Positions 42,918-52,571 of a DNA stretch of 64,000 nucleotides are shown piece by piece. The DNA is from 4572-13 sp964594065 (lineage in GTDB: Bacteria; Planctomycetota; Phycisphaerae; Sedimentisphaerales; Anaerohalosphaeraceae). The translations under genes and the position numbers were made by a program. Position 1 is the first letter of the stretch; each line of letters starts with the position of its first letter. The notes under the pieces were generated by a model, which was given only the letters and a program-made list of their open reading frames with translations, was not told the origin of the DNA and did no database searches. The stretch is taken from positions 60,811-124,810 of the forward strand of contig CAZQKX010000002.1 in the NCBI GenBank assembly GCA_964594065.1. The letters run 5' to 3'.

Positions 42918-44564
42918 TTATTTTAGACGGAATACCTCGGTCCTGGCGACAGTTCTTTCCGTTTTGCTGATCTCAAACTTAAGGCCCAAATCTTCATATC
43001 TCAGAACGTCGGTTTGACCTTGCCTAACCTGATATTCATAGTTCGTTCCAAATGCTTCAATAACCTGCTGCTGAGAATCGCCGACCCGGATTCCGTTGGG
43101 TAACCGGTAAAATGCACTGCCGGTCGTTAGTTCAAAAACCTTGTTATTTTCGACCAGTACGCCATAATCCGGATAGGCCATGCAATATTGGTCCGGCAGG
43201 TTATCAAGTGTGTATTGTTGATTGTTATAGAAGATGTGCTCAGGTTTACCGAGTTTTTCCAGCACTTGATCTTTTGTCATGTCCAGATAAAGGTCTCCGA
43301 TACGCAAACCAGGTTCTACCATTGAATCTATCGGGGGTTGCCTGTAGTTGAGTTCCGGATAAAGTATCATGTATTCATTGAATGGGACAGTGATTCGATG
43401 TTTAATCCAGTTTTCATCCAGGACGATATCCCACTGATCATGACGCATATCACCGCTTGATTGCTTGAGTTCTAACGCCTTCTGATATTTTTCAAGGGCT
43501 TGTTCTCGCTGCTGCCACAGATCATGCAGATGTCCCTGCCATGTGAGTGCTGTGTAATCCCATAGCGCTGAATCGTTGCCGTTGTAACATCGATCAAGGG
43601 CGTCATAGGCCTGTTCATAATAGTTGCCTCCGACAAGCTTGATGGCCAGTTCTCCCCAGAGTGCGGGTGACTTGATATCGTCGGCAAGGAACATATCATA
43701 GATGTCAACAGCTTCCGGACCGGCATTTGTCCAGGGGATACCGCTCAGGCATGCTCCATCTTTTTCGGGCCAGAGAAAATAGACATAAAACGGCCCATGG
43801 CCTTCTGAACCGACATACCTTCGAATCGTGATTGATACGCGTCCATCCTGCTCTTCAATGGTCTGCGCTGACGGATCGGATTTCACGAAAACAGCTGTTT
43901 TTGGAAGAACATAATGCATATAGTTCAGGCAATAGGCAGTGTCATTCTGGTTCCGAATTCTCCATTGGCCATCCTGTTTTGTCAGCATCTCTTTTTTAAT
44001 AATATCGTACTCGTCCATGCCTTCGGAAAGATTCATTACAGCAAGAAACTTAAAATCTTTTCCCGGTTCGACATCCTCATCAAAATAGATGTAATAATAG
44101 GCGTGTTCTTCGTTGATTTTTTCCATTTTATATTGAATGGGCTTACCTTCCAGATTGAATACTTTAGCATCATTAAGAACACTGGTTGGACCGATGCGAA
44201 GTTCATTTGTCGGTTTATCACTCATATTGACCTGTGTTACAACAACACCCATTTTCCATGTATTTTCATTGTCAATAGAGTAAATCTGGGCAGAGGTATG
44301 TTGGATCTTTTCTGTGCTCATATTCCGTTCAGCCATAATTTGTCGATCTAATTCAAGTAGTTTTTGAACGATCTTATTGTTCAATGTGACAGCCGGTTCC
44401 TGTCCATCTTTGAGGACGGCTTTCTGGCCGGGTTTGATGAGGGAATCACCCTGATCGGTTGAGGTCTTGACGATACCATCTTTGACGATGACTTCGGTTT
44501 TGGACTCTGCCAGCGCCGAGGCGCACAGACAGAGTATCATCGCAATAAATAATATATTTTTCAT
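42918..44564 (-). CDS. Secreted protein carrying the C-terminal half of a FecR domain
   Basis: A 548-residue exported protein. The signal peptide ends ALA (about residue 19). The mature start KTEVIVKDGIVKTSTDQGDS followed by LIKPGQKAVL is the second half of a FecR domain; its first half ends the preceding gene. Residues 60-290 are beta-rich. Residues about 300-375 contain a TPR-like hairpin (YYEQAYDALDRCYNG, QREQALEKYQKALELK). The end has two related lobes, LRIGDLYLDMTKDQVLEKLG and IRVGDSQQQVIEAFG, like SmpA/OmlA-type repeats. It lies 14 bases after the anti-sigma stop with CAGGAG before the ATG. Third member of the sigma / anti-sigma / secreted protein trio. Confidence 0.8.
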   Translation of the reverse strand: MKNILFIAMILCLCASALAESKTEVIVKDGIVKTSTDQGDSLIKPGQKAVLKDGQEPAVTLNNKIVQKLLELDRQIMAERNMSTEKIQHTSAQIYSIDNENTWKMGVVVTQVNMSDKPTNELRIGPTSVLNDAKVFNLEGKPIQYKMEKINEEHAYYYIYFDEDVEPGKDFKFLAVMNLSEGMDEYDIIKKEMLTKQDGQWRIRNQNDTAYCLNYMHYVLPKTAVFVKSDPSAQTIEEQDGRVSITIRRYVGSEGHGPFYVYFLWPEKDGACLSGIPWTNAGPEAVDIYDMFLADDIKSPALWGELAIKLVGGNYYEQAYDALDRCYNGNDSALWDYTALTWQGHLHDLWQQREQALEKYQKALELKQSSGDMRHDQWDIVLDENWIKHRITVPFNEYMILYPELNYRQPPIDSMVEPGLRIGDLYLDMTKDQVLEKLGKPEHIFYNNQQYTLDNLPDQYCMAYPDYGVLVENNKVFELTTGSAFYRLPNGIRVGDSQQQVIEAFGTNYEYQVRQGQTDVLRYEDLGLKFEISKTERTVARTEVFRLK

Positions 44565-44578
44565 GATCTTGCTCCTGT

Positions 44579-45280
44579 TTAGTCAACTTTGACAGTAAAT
44601 TCGGTTCCCAGCGCCTCCGCTTGGCCATGCGGAGTCGTAACGAAAAAGGGCCCATGCGGACTGGCCAAATCGGCATCTAATGTTCCGTGGATTAGAAGCA
44701 GATTGGTTTTGTCCGGCGTATTATTCAAAACAAGCATGCTGTTTTCTTCCAACTTAATGTGTGAGTTTTCAGCCACGCCGAAACGGACAGTTGCCCCCGG
44801 CGTGGATAAAAACTGATCACCGGTATAGATGGTCGAATCCGCTGTCAGCGGCTGCCAGATGTCTGAATTCGAGTGTTTGACGAGTACCGTGCCGGCAAGC
44901 TCATCAATGGTATAAGCCGCTTGTGTGAGATTGTCAGGTTTCCACAGCATCGATGTCTGACCAGCTTGATAGCTTAAAAACAGTCCGGTGATAAGGATGA
45001 ATCCCGCAGCGATTTTCCCAAGGGTCAGGAATGGTCGCCGGTCTTTCTGGATCGGAAGCTCTGAAATGGAAGCCATTACGGAGTCTGCGGCCAGATCTGC
45101 AGATCGTTCGGGATGAAAACTCTCGTTGAGCAGCGATGCCATGGTTTGAGCTTTTTGGAATTCGTTCCGGCAGGCATTGCAGTTTTGGATATGTTCATCC
45201 AACTGTATGCGGTCGCTGTCGTTCAGTTCACCTTCGATATACGACTCAATGAATAATTTATATTTTTCACAATTGTTCAT
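44579..45280 (-). CDS. Anti-sigma factor with zinc-finger head and truncated FecR domain
   Basis: A 233-residue single-pass protein. The cytoplasmic head has the zf-HC2 pattern DEHIQNCNACRNEF (His30, Cys34, Cys37). A membrane helix spans about 88-106. The outer part (about 115-233) starts as a FecR domain: DELAGTVLVKHSNSDIWQPL, GDQFLSTPGATVRFG, HGPFFVTTPHGQAEALGTEF and then TVKVD with the stop codon. FecR domains normally continue with about 35 more residues (KTxVxVxxGxVxVxx...xxxLxxGQ). That part is found at the mature start of the next gene. The start overlaps the sigma gene by four bases. Confidence 0.88.
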   Translation of the reverse strand: MNNCEKYKLFIESYIEGELNDSDRIQLDEHIQNCNACRNEFQKAQTMASLLNESFHPERSADLAADSVMASISELPIQKDRRPFLTLGKIAAGFILITGLFLSYQAGQTSMLWKPDNLTQAAYTIDELAGTVLVKHSNSDIWQPLTADSTIYTGDQFLSTPGATVRFGVAENSHIKLEENSMLVLNNTPDKTNLLLIHGTLDADLASPHGPFFVTTPHGQAEALGTEFTVKVD

Positions 45281-45861
45281 GATTGGGCCTCCTTAAGGAT
45301 TGGAGCCAATTCTTCCTTTAATAGTTTATAAGCACGGTGCAGCCACACGCGCACCGTTCCATATTTGGTTTCAATTTGCTCAGCGATTTGCTTTAGCGGC
45401 AGTCCGCCGACAAACCGCATGATGATAATTTCTTGCATATGAGCCGGCAGTTTGCCGATTGCCCGGTGCACGAAGTCAATCTGCTCACGGGTCAAGCCGG
45501 GATTGGAACTGACCGCGAAAACAGGCTCAAGACGATCAAGGCTGTGTGAGTCTATGGTAGAGGCTTGTTTTCGGCGATGATGTGAAATACATTCCTGATG
45601 AACAATTTTTGTTAGCCAGCCCGCAAATTTTGAGCGATTCCGAAGTGTCGATAAATTGCAATAAGCTTTAAGAAAGCTATCCTGTGTCATATCTTCGGCG
45701 ACCGTTGCGTTTTGACATCGGGCATAGGCAATTGCAAGGGCCAGCTTCCAGTAGCGTTTGACCAGTTCGCCGTAATCTTCGGTTTGCCCGGCCAGCACCT
45801 GCTCGATAATCTGTTCATCATTCAATTGTAAATCACCAGTTTCAGCCATTATGGTTCCCAT
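45277..45861 (-). CDS. ECF-type RNA polymerase sigma factor
   Basis: A 194-residue factor with region 2 (DYGELVKRYWKLALAIAYAR, EDMTQDSFLKAYCNL, FAGWLTKIVHQECISHHRRK) and region 4 (LPAHMQEIIIMRFVGGLPLK, helix-turn-helix QIAEQIETKYGTVRVWLHRA). It is followed with ATGA overlap by its FecR-type anti-sigma and then by a secreted protein. The trio would form an envelope-to-transcription signalling unit. No TonB receptor of the classic FecIRA kind is present. Confidence 0.93.
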   Translation of the reverse strand: MGTIMAETGDLQLNDEQIIEQVLAGQTEDYGELVKRYWKLALAIAYARCQNATVAEDMTQDSFLKAYCNLSTLRNRSKFAGWLTKIVHQECISHHRRKQASTIDSHSLDRLEPVFAVSSNPGLTREQIDFVHRAIGKLPAHMQEIIIMRFVGGLPLKQIAEQIETKYGTVRVWLHRAYKLLKEELAPILKEAQS

Positions 45862-46007
45862 TAACTGTTATCAATCTACCATACTGAATGAAAAAGGAGA
45901 AAAAAAGTTACAGGAAAATCCAGTTTTTCCGGAAAGTGTTGCAAAAATGACATAAGTTTATTTACCAAGGTAGGTTAAAAATCATCGCTTTTAGCAAAAA
46001 TAATTCG

Positions 46008-46013
46008 TATAAT
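46008..46013 (+). promoter_or_regulatory. -10 box of the RNase P RNA gene
   Basis: TATAAT seven bases before the RNA start. No convincing -35 box could be placed. Confidence 0.6.
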
Positions 46014-46020
46014 ACTCTAT

Positions 46021-46522
<502 letters not shown>

Positions 46523-46523
46523 A

Positions 46524-46530
46524 TTTTTTT
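46524..46530 (+). terminator. T-run ending the RNase P RNA transcript
   Basis: Seven T residues directly after the closing P1 strand; the P1 helix itself or the last helices serve as the upstream structure. Confidence 0.5.
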
Positions 46531-46588
46531 ATTGTTTATTGGCAATTAACACATTGATATCGCATTTTTGTTATGGAGGCAGTGACGA

Positions 46589-48964
46589 ATGAAAAAGGGA
46601 TTTTTTGCCTTCAATCTCATGTTATTTTTGATGGGATGTTGTTCACTTATTTCAAACTCTTCAGCCAATCAGATCAGTCATTCATACCGGCTTTGGTATT
46701 CACAACCCGCTGCCGAATGGCTCGAAGCGCTGCCGATCGGTAACGGACGGCTGGGGGCGATGGTCTTTGGGGGTACAGTTACAGAGCGAATCCAACTCAA
46801 TGATAATACCATCTGGGCCGGTCCCCCGGTGCCGCAGGGCAATCCAGACTTTCATGTAGCAACGGATGAAGCCAGAGCCCTGTGGTTTGACGGCAAATAT
46901 ATCGAAGCAGAAAAAAAGGTCGCTTCAGTTTTAGGCTCTCGCATCAGCCCTCGCAGCTATCAGACGCTGGGAGATTTGCGCCTTAAGCAGCTTAATGTGC
47001 CTAATGATGCAAAATTTACAAATTATCACCGTGCTCTTAATCTGGATACAGCCGTCGTATTAGCTCGTTTTACGGTCGACGGTATTACGTATACACGTGA
47101 AGTTTTTTCCTCCGCCACCGATCAGGTTATTGTGGTACGAATGTCGGCAGACAAGCCGGGACAGATTACCATGCAGGCAATGCTTGATCGTCCGGCTGAT
47201 TTTGCGACGGTGGCTGATGGGAATAATGCACTTGAAATGTTTGGGCAGGCACAACATAAAGGTAAGCATCTTGGGGTCAAATGGCACTGCCGTCTTCAGG
47301 CATTCACTGAAGGTGGTACTGTTTTTACTGAATCATCCGTTCTGGGCATTGAAAGTGCAGATGCAGTAACTTTTCTGCTTGCCTCCGCTTCTGATTATAA
47401 CAAGTCCGATCCCTATCAGCTGCTTACCTTGGATCGTAAGCAGGACTGCCGTGACACGATAAATGCGGCGGGTGAAAAAAACTTTAAGACATTGCGAAAA
47501 GACCACATTGTCGAACATCAACGACTGTTCCGCCGCTGTACCCTTGATTTGGGCGGAATGGAGAAGGCAAAGTATCCCACCGATCAGCGGCTTCAAGCCG
47601 TCAAAGACGGCGGCACCGATCCGGCCCTGGTGGCGCTGTATTTCCAATACGGCCGTTATTTACTCATTAGTTCATCCCGTCCGGGGGATATGCCGGCCAA
47701 TCTGCAGGGCATCTGGGCCGATGGCTTGGAGGCCCCATGGAATGCCGATTACCACATTAACATTAACTTGCAGATGAATTATTGGCTCGCTGAATTAACT
47801 GGATTATCTGTATGCCATGAGCCGTTCTTTACCTTTATCAAACATCTCATGCCCAGCGCGCAAAAGACGGCAAAAGACATCTTTGACTGCCGGGGTGCTG
47901 TTGCCCAGCACACGACTGATGCATGGTTGCATACACCGCCGTTCGGCAGCCCGCAATGGGGTATGTGGCCGCACGGTTTCGGCTGGAGCAGCCAGCATTT
48001 CATGGAGCATTATCGATTTACGAATGATAAGGAATTTCTCGAAGAACAGGCCTGGCCGGTGCTGAAAAACGCGGCTCTATTTTATTTGGACTACCTGGTC
48101 AAACATCCCGAAACGGGTAAACTGGTATCCGGTCTGGAAACCTCACCGGAAAACACCTATATCGGCCCCAACGGGCAACAGGCACATGTTTCTATGGGCT
48201 GTGCACATAGCCAGGAAATAGTCTGGGATGTATTTACCAATACGCTTACAGCCGCACGAGTGCTGGGTATTGATGATGATTTCGTTAAAGAAGTGAAAAT
48301 CGCGCAGAAGAATCTGGCCCTGCCTCAAATAGGTGAGGATGGTCGCCTGATGGAATGGGCACTGCCATTCAAAGAAGCCGAACCGGGACACCGCCATTTC
48401 TCGCATTTATTTGCGCTGCATCCGGGGCATCAGTATAATTTCTATGACAGTCCGAAAATGGTGGCGGCTGCACGGAAAGCGATTGACTACCGGCTCGAAC
48501 ATGGCGGCGGGCATACCGGCTGGTCGCGGGCATGGATTATCAATTTCTGGGCACGCTTCCACGAACCTCAAAAAGCACATGAAAATATACTGGCCCTTTT
48601 GAGAAAAAGCACAATGTCCAACTTATTCGATATGCATCCGCCGTTTCAGATCGACGGCAACTTTGGTGGTACCGCCGGAATTGCAGAGATGCTCCTGCAA
48701 TCCCATGTCGGCAATGTACAGGAAGGCTTTCGTATCGAATTATTGCCGGCCTGTCCTGATGCATGGCCCGATGGGAAGGTGACCGGTTTGCGGGCTCGTG
48801 GTGGATTCGAAGTTGATATTCAATGGCGGGATGGGCGGCTGAAAAATGCAATGATTCGAAGCTTGGTGGGAAAGCCGTGTAAGGTGCAATATGGTGAAAA
48901 AACCATTCAATTAAGGCTGAAAAAGGGAAAACCGCGTATTCTGACGGAGAAGGATTTTCAATAA
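46589..48964 (+). CDS. GH95 family alpha-L-fucosidase/galactosidase lipoprotein
   Basis: A 791-residue enzyme. The signal peptide ends in a lipobox-like LMGC (Cys about residue 17). The GH95 landmarks are LWYSQPAAEWLEALPIGNGR, GAMVFGGTVTERIQLNDNTI, WAGPP, the (alpha/alpha)6 barrel motif WNADYHININLQMNYWLAE with the catalytic asparagine pair, HRHFSHLFALHPGHQ and the conserved QIDGNFGGTAGIAEML with the acidic residue. GGAGG precedes the ATG at nine bases. It would release alpha-1,2-linked fucose or galactose from glycans at the cell surface. It lies alone downstream of the RNase P RNA gene. Confidence 0.94.
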   Translation: MKKGFFAFNLMLFLMGCCSLISNSSANQISHSYRLWYSQPAAEWLEALPIGNGRLGAMVFGGTVTERIQLNDNTIWAGPPVPQGNPDFHVATDEARALWFDGKYIEAEKKVASVLGSRISPRSYQTLGDLRLKQLNVPNDAKFTNYHRALNLDTAVVLARFTVDGITYTREVFSSATDQVIVVRMSADKPGQITMQAMLDRPADFATVADGNNALEMFGQAQHKGKHLGVKWHCRLQAFTEGGTVFTESSVLGIESADAVTFLLASASDYNKSDPYQLLTLDRKQDCRDTINAAGEKNFKTLRKDHIVEHQRLFRRCTLDLGGMEKAKYPTDQRLQAVKDGGTDPALVALYFQYGRYLLISSSRPGDMPANLQGIWADGLEAPWNADYHININLQMNYWLAELTGLSVCHEPFFTFIKHLMPSAQKTAKDIFDCRGAVAQHTTDAWLHTPPFGSPQWGMWPHGFGWSSQHFMEHYRFTNDKEFLEEQAWPVLKNAALFYLDYLVKHPETGKLVSGLETSPENTYIGPNGQQAHVSMGCAHSQEIVWDVFTNTLTAARVLGIDDDFVKEVKIAQKNLALPQIGEDGRLMEWALPFKEAEPGHRHFSHLFALHPGHQYNFYDSPKMVAAARKAIDYRLEHGGGHTGWSRAWIINFWARFHEPQKAHENILALLRKSTMSNLFDMHPPFQIDGNFGGTAGIAEMLLQSHVGNVQEGFRIELLPACPDAWPDGKVTGLRARGGFEVDIQWRDGRLKNAMIRSLVGKPCKVQYGEKTIQLRLKKGKPRILTEKDFQ

Positions 48965-49067
48965 AAACGTCATATTACGAAAAAAAAGAAGATTGAAAAA
49001 ATCATGATTTTCATCTATCATATGGCCTGAAAATAAACCTGTTAGATCCAGTTAAGGAGACCCAAAC

Positions 49068-49928
49068 GTGGAACCAACATCCCCAAAACCGCAGGATATT
49101 GTAGATACAACGGATTCACTGGAGGCCGTCGGTGCTTCCAAGTCGATGAAAAACTTTCTGTTTTTTTTGATTTTCATTTGTTTGCTTGTGACACAGGTTA
49201 TTTTCTGGCTGAACCGATTAGGACTGATTGAGCAAAACAGCTGCAAGAGTTGCGCTATGCAGAAAGCCTCGTGCGATGGATGCACTAAACCTGCTGAAAA
49301 AGCATCTCAGCCTGCGCCATCCGGTGGGCCGCTGGCCCTGGCGGCGACGGCTGATATCGAAAAGGTCGCTGAAAAAGTAGCCGGAGAAGTTGAGCAAAGT
49401 CAGCAGACCGCGCAGGCCGAGGCGGATGAGGGGATTATTCTTGAAAAAATTGAAGATCGCATCCCGCCCGATGTAGTTGTTGATGAATCCGCGGCAGAAG
49501 AAAAAATCCCTTTCAAGATATCCGCACGTTTTTGCAGGATCATCGTTGCCATCTGCAATTTTCTTGTGATCCTGGGATCAATCCTTTATTGCTTGACGCT
49601 TTTGATGTGCCTGAAGATATCTCTGACCGGGCGACTTGGCGGCATCAATCATATTACCAAGGCCTTCTTTATTTCGCTGTTTTTGGTAATCGTTCTGTTT
49701 CCGTGGCAGCGTATACTGCCGGGGGTTCTGGTCGGCTCGATCTGGATGCCCGGAGAGCTGCTTTGCGGCGGCTGGGAAAAAGCCCAGGGCTCTGCAATCT
49801 GGAAAGTCCTGTTCTATCTTCGCTTCTGTGGTTTGTGGATACTGGCGATCTGGCTGCTGTTCTGGACGCAAATGCGTTCGGCCAGGTGGGCCCACGCAAC
49901 CCTCCGCCGTCTCGGCGTGGTACGGTAA
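49068..49928 (+). CDS. Membrane protein with cysteine-rich segment
   Basis: A 286-residue protein starting at GTG 49068, with AAGGAG eight bases ahead. One membrane helix (about 28-48) is followed by CKSCAMQKASCDGC, a CxxC...CxxC group that might bind metal or form disulfides. Then comes an Ala/Glu-rich outer or coiled region (about 80-150) and three further helices (about 158-180, 190-212, 243-262). It ends in a basic tail. I do not recognise the family. It is followed after 17 bases by a dehydrogenase gene on the same strand. Confidence 0.72.
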   Translation: MEPTSPKPQDIVDTTDSLEAVGASKSMKNFLFFLIFICLLVTQVIFWLNRLGLIEQNSCKSCAMQKASCDGCTKPAEKASQPAPSGGPLALAATADIEKVAEKVAGEVEQSQQTAQAEADEGIILEKIEDRIPPDVVVDESAAEEKIPFKISARFCRIIVAICNFLVILGSILYCLTLLMCLKISLTGRLGGINHITKAFFISLFLVIVLFPWQRILPGVLVGSIWMPGELLCGGWEKAQGSAIWKVLFYLRFCGLWILAIWLLFWTQMRSARWAHATLRRLGVVR

Positions 49929-49945
49929 TTTAAGCTTAAAACATC

Positions 49946-50836
49946 ATGATGCAAAACACCCAAAAAGAACGCATTGCATTTATGGGCATGGGGATCATGG
50001 GGGCGCCGATGGCGCAGAATCTGCTCAAGGCCGGTTACCCTGTGACGGTTCATACACGCACCCAATCCAAAGCACAGCCGGTTCTGGAGAGGGGGGCGGT
50101 GTGGGCTGCATCGCCTGCCGCGGCAGCAAAAGACGCCGATGTCGTTATTACCTGTGTGACGGATACGCCGGATGTGGAGGCTGTGTTGCTGGGTGAAAAT
50201 GGTGTCATCGAATCGGCTCGACAGGGACTTATCTGTATCGATATGTCTACGATCAGCCCGGAAGCAACACAGCAGATGGCCAAAACACTAAATCAGATGG
50301 ATGTTGAGTTGCTGGATGCCCCGATCTCCGGCGGACAGATCGGCGCAATCGAAGCAAAGCTGTCGATCATGGTTGGCGGTTCAAAAGAAACATTTGAAAA
50401 AGTGCATCCGATCCTGTCGGTCATGGGCCGAACGGTCACGCATTGCGGTCCGAGTGGCTACGGCCAGATGACCAAACTGGCCAACCAGGTTATGGTCATC
50501 CATACGATCATGAGCATGGCCGAAGGCATTGCTTTTGCCGAAAAAGCTGGCCTCGATCTGGAAACAACCCATACTGTCACCTGCGGCGGGGCGGCTTACA
50601 GCCATTCGCTCAAACATCTGGGACGAAAGATTCTCGATGGCGACATGGCTCCGGCGTTTATGGTGGATTTGCAGCTTAAGGACCTGCGGCTGGTCATGGA
50701 GTTTGCCGAAAAGATTGGTCAACCTCTGCCGGGAACAAAACTGGCGATGGAATTACTCCAAAAACTCACCGAACAGGACCGCGGCCAAGATGGCACTCAA
50801 GCACTGGTTGATGTGATTCGCCAACTTTGTAAATAA
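49946..50836 (+). CDS. NAD(P)-dependent beta-hydroxyacid dehydrogenase (GarR/MmsB type)
   Basis: A 296-residue enzyme of the 3-hydroxyisobutyrate / tartronate semialdehyde reductase family. It has the Rossmann motif IAFMGMGIMGAPMAQNLLKA, the substrate strand DAPISGGQIGAIEAKLSIMV with GG-x-x-GA, and the catalytic lysine in GQMTKLANQVMV. The substrate (tartronate semialdehyde, hydroxyisobutyrate or succinic semialdehyde) is not certain. A terminator follows the stop. Confidence 0.93.
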   Translation: MMQNTQKERIAFMGMGIMGAPMAQNLLKAGYPVTVHTRTQSKAQPVLERGAVWAASPAAAAKDADVVITCVTDTPDVEAVLLGENGVIESARQGLICIDMSTISPEATQQMAKTLNQMDVELLDAPISGGQIGAIEAKLSIMVGGSKETFEKVHPILSVMGRTVTHCGPSGYGQMTKLANQVMVIHTIMSMAEGIAFAEKAGLDLETTHTVTCGGAAYSHSLKHLGRKILDGDMAPAFMVDLQLKDLRLVMEFAEKIGQPLPGTKLAMELLQKLTEQDRGQDGTQALVDVIRQLCK

Positions 50837-50840
50837 AAAT

Positions 50841-50882
50841 AAAGCCGTCCGGAAATCATTATGATATCCGAACGACTTTTTT
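50841..50882. terminator. Bidirectional terminator between convergent genes
   Basis: AAAGCCGTCCGGA pairs imperfectly with TCCGAACGACTTT, followed by TTTTTG; the A-run on the other side serves the minus-strand gene. Confidence 0.65.
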
Positions 50883-50908
50883 GTTTTCTGATAGCTTTGT
50901 AAAAGTTT

Positions 50909-52345
50909 CTACTGGATACTTTCACTGTACGAAACAGGTTGATAATGCATGACGATATCATAAACGGGTGTAAATCCCGCGGGCACATCGGTGATACCGG
51001 AATGGTTGAAATATAAGTTGCTGTTACCGCTCAATTCCATAGGTTCATCAGAATAATTGATAACCGATCCGCCGATCTCACCGCCGGCATTTCCGTAAAA
51101 TTCCACGCCGTTAGCGGCGATACAACCGTTAAGTGTTCCAAAATTACCGCCGAAAGAAACATCAAATCCGGGTGCCATCATAAAGGTCCCTGTTTCTTCA
51201 GTTAAACTGCCGTACTGCTCCACAGGGAGAGCTGCGACGCCGGTGCTGCTGACATTACCGTTGATATTGATCTGATTGGTTCCGGAATTATCAGTGACAT
51301 CTCCGTCGCCTACGATGATACCTGTAAGGTCGAGATTACCGGTAAACGTAACAACGTTAGGCGTTTCGATGAACACGATACCATTGATCTCCACATTACC
51401 GTTGAAAATAGGATTGGTGCCGGCAGCGATAGTAATATTCTCATAGGTCGCATCGTTGGATAAATCGGTTGAAGAATCGATGGTGATGCCGGTAGCATAT
51501 TGCTCAAAATGACCAGGGTCAGGGATGGGAAACTCCGTTGAATCAACACCGATATCCACATGGTTTTCGATGGCATCATCACCCGTTTCGCCACCGATAC
51601 CGGCCTGACCGCCCTGAAGGGTTACTTCAGCATCAGGATTAACGATTTTGACGTCACCGGCAATTTGAGAATTACCGATAATTTCAAGGGCATCGGTTGT
51701 GTTCAAGCTTTCGATATATACATCCGATTCTACTGCAATATTGACGCCGTCCAGCAAAATATTTCCCTGAAGACCTAAAGGACCTTTCGTTGCGATGCCG
51801 TAATCAAATACGGTTTTCTGGTTTTCTACAATGCCATAGGTAAAACCGCCTTCGATGACCCGGCTGATACCGTTGCTGGTTCCTGTAACGCGAAAAATGA
51901 TTCCGTCAGTCTGGCGGTCAGGTGTCATCACCAATCCGGGAGACAGTTCGGCATAAAAGCCGCGGCTTGTTGTTGAGTCCAATGAAACAGGGCTTCCGCT
52001 GCTGGCAATAGTGAGCGTTGTCCCGTCGACCACATAACTGAGTCCGTTTGATGTCAGGGAATCCTGCAATGAAGTTGTTAGCAAACCGAACCATTGTCCC
52101 TGAGGAATGTTACTGGTAGCCTCAAACTGAGCCAGGTGATGCCGAACAACTTCCAGTCCGGACTCGGCAGCCGTACGGGCATCGTTGGCTTTATGCAGGT
52201 TGTCGGCAATCAGCGTGTTACTTGTTGACATAGTAAACATCGCCATTGATAATGTCGAAAAGACGGCCACAAAAAGCAGCGCAATGATCAAAGCGATCCC
52301 TTTTTGTTTCTTTTGTTTGTGTATTTTTTTCCGTTTGTGCAGCAT
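50909..52345 (-). CDS. PilX-like pilus/secretion-associated protein
   Basis: A 478-residue protein. The basic head KRKKIHKQKKQKG precedes the prepilin-like helix IALIIALLFVAVFSTLSMAM and TAAESGLEVVRHHLA, as in PilX N-terminal domains of type IV pilus minor subunits. The following 330 residues are low-complexity beta structure rich in G, N, T and D (IIGNSQIAGDVKIVNPDAEV, NGNVEINGIVFIETPNVVTF), like solenoid adhesins. GGGGGG seven bases before the ATG at 52345 sets the start; the upstream TTG is rejected. No other pilus genes are near. It may be an exported surface fibre component. Confidence 0.8.
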   Translation of the reverse strand: MLHKRKKIHKQKKQKGIALIIALLFVAVFSTLSMAMFTMSTSNTLIADNLHKANDARTAAESGLEVVRHHLAQFEATSNIPQGQWFGLLTTSLQDSLTSNGLSYVVDGTTLTIASSGSPVSLDSTTSRGFYAELSPGLVMTPDRQTDGIIFRVTGTSNGISRVIEGGFTYGIVENQKTVFDYGIATKGPLGLQGNILLDGVNIAVESDVYIESLNTTDALEIIGNSQIAGDVKIVNPDAEVTLQGGQAGIGGETGDDAIENHVDIGVDSTEFPIPDPGHFEQYATGITIDSSTDLSNDATYENITIAAGTNPIFNGNVEINGIVFIETPNVVTFTGNLDLTGIIVGDGDVTDNSGTNQININGNVSSTGVAALPVEQYGSLTEETGTFMMAPGFDVSFGGNFGTLNGCIAANGVEFYGNAGGEIGGSVINYSDEPMELSGNSNLYFNHSGITDVPAGFTPVYDIVMHYQPVSYSESIQ

Positions 52346-52473
52346 CGTGCTACCCCCCAATTAAATGTAGTCACTTAAGCATAACTCTAAATAAAATATA
52401 CAATTTAGCGAGAGCAAGGCAAACGACTAACGCAGTTTTATTTTTGATTTACTGTCCGATAAAAAGCCTGTAG

Positions 52474-52503
52474 AGTCTTCAGTCCCTGGTCTTCAGTCTT
52501 CAG
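52474..52503 (+). repeat. 30-bp terminal inverted repeat, left
   Basis: AGTCTTCAGTCC followed by CTGGTCTTCAGTCTTCAG. It pairs with 52931-52960 over 30 bases with about seven mismatches. Confidence 0.8.
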
Positions 52504-52571
52504 AACAAAAGAATGTATTTTCATAGATAATGTGATTGTTTAATCTAAGCCATTTCATTATCATTACATAA

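Noticed and set aside
44565..44578. A sequencing frameshift as the explanation for the split FecR domain
   Set aside because: The second half starts with its own ribosome site, ATG and a complete signal peptide; a simple base error cannot create these.
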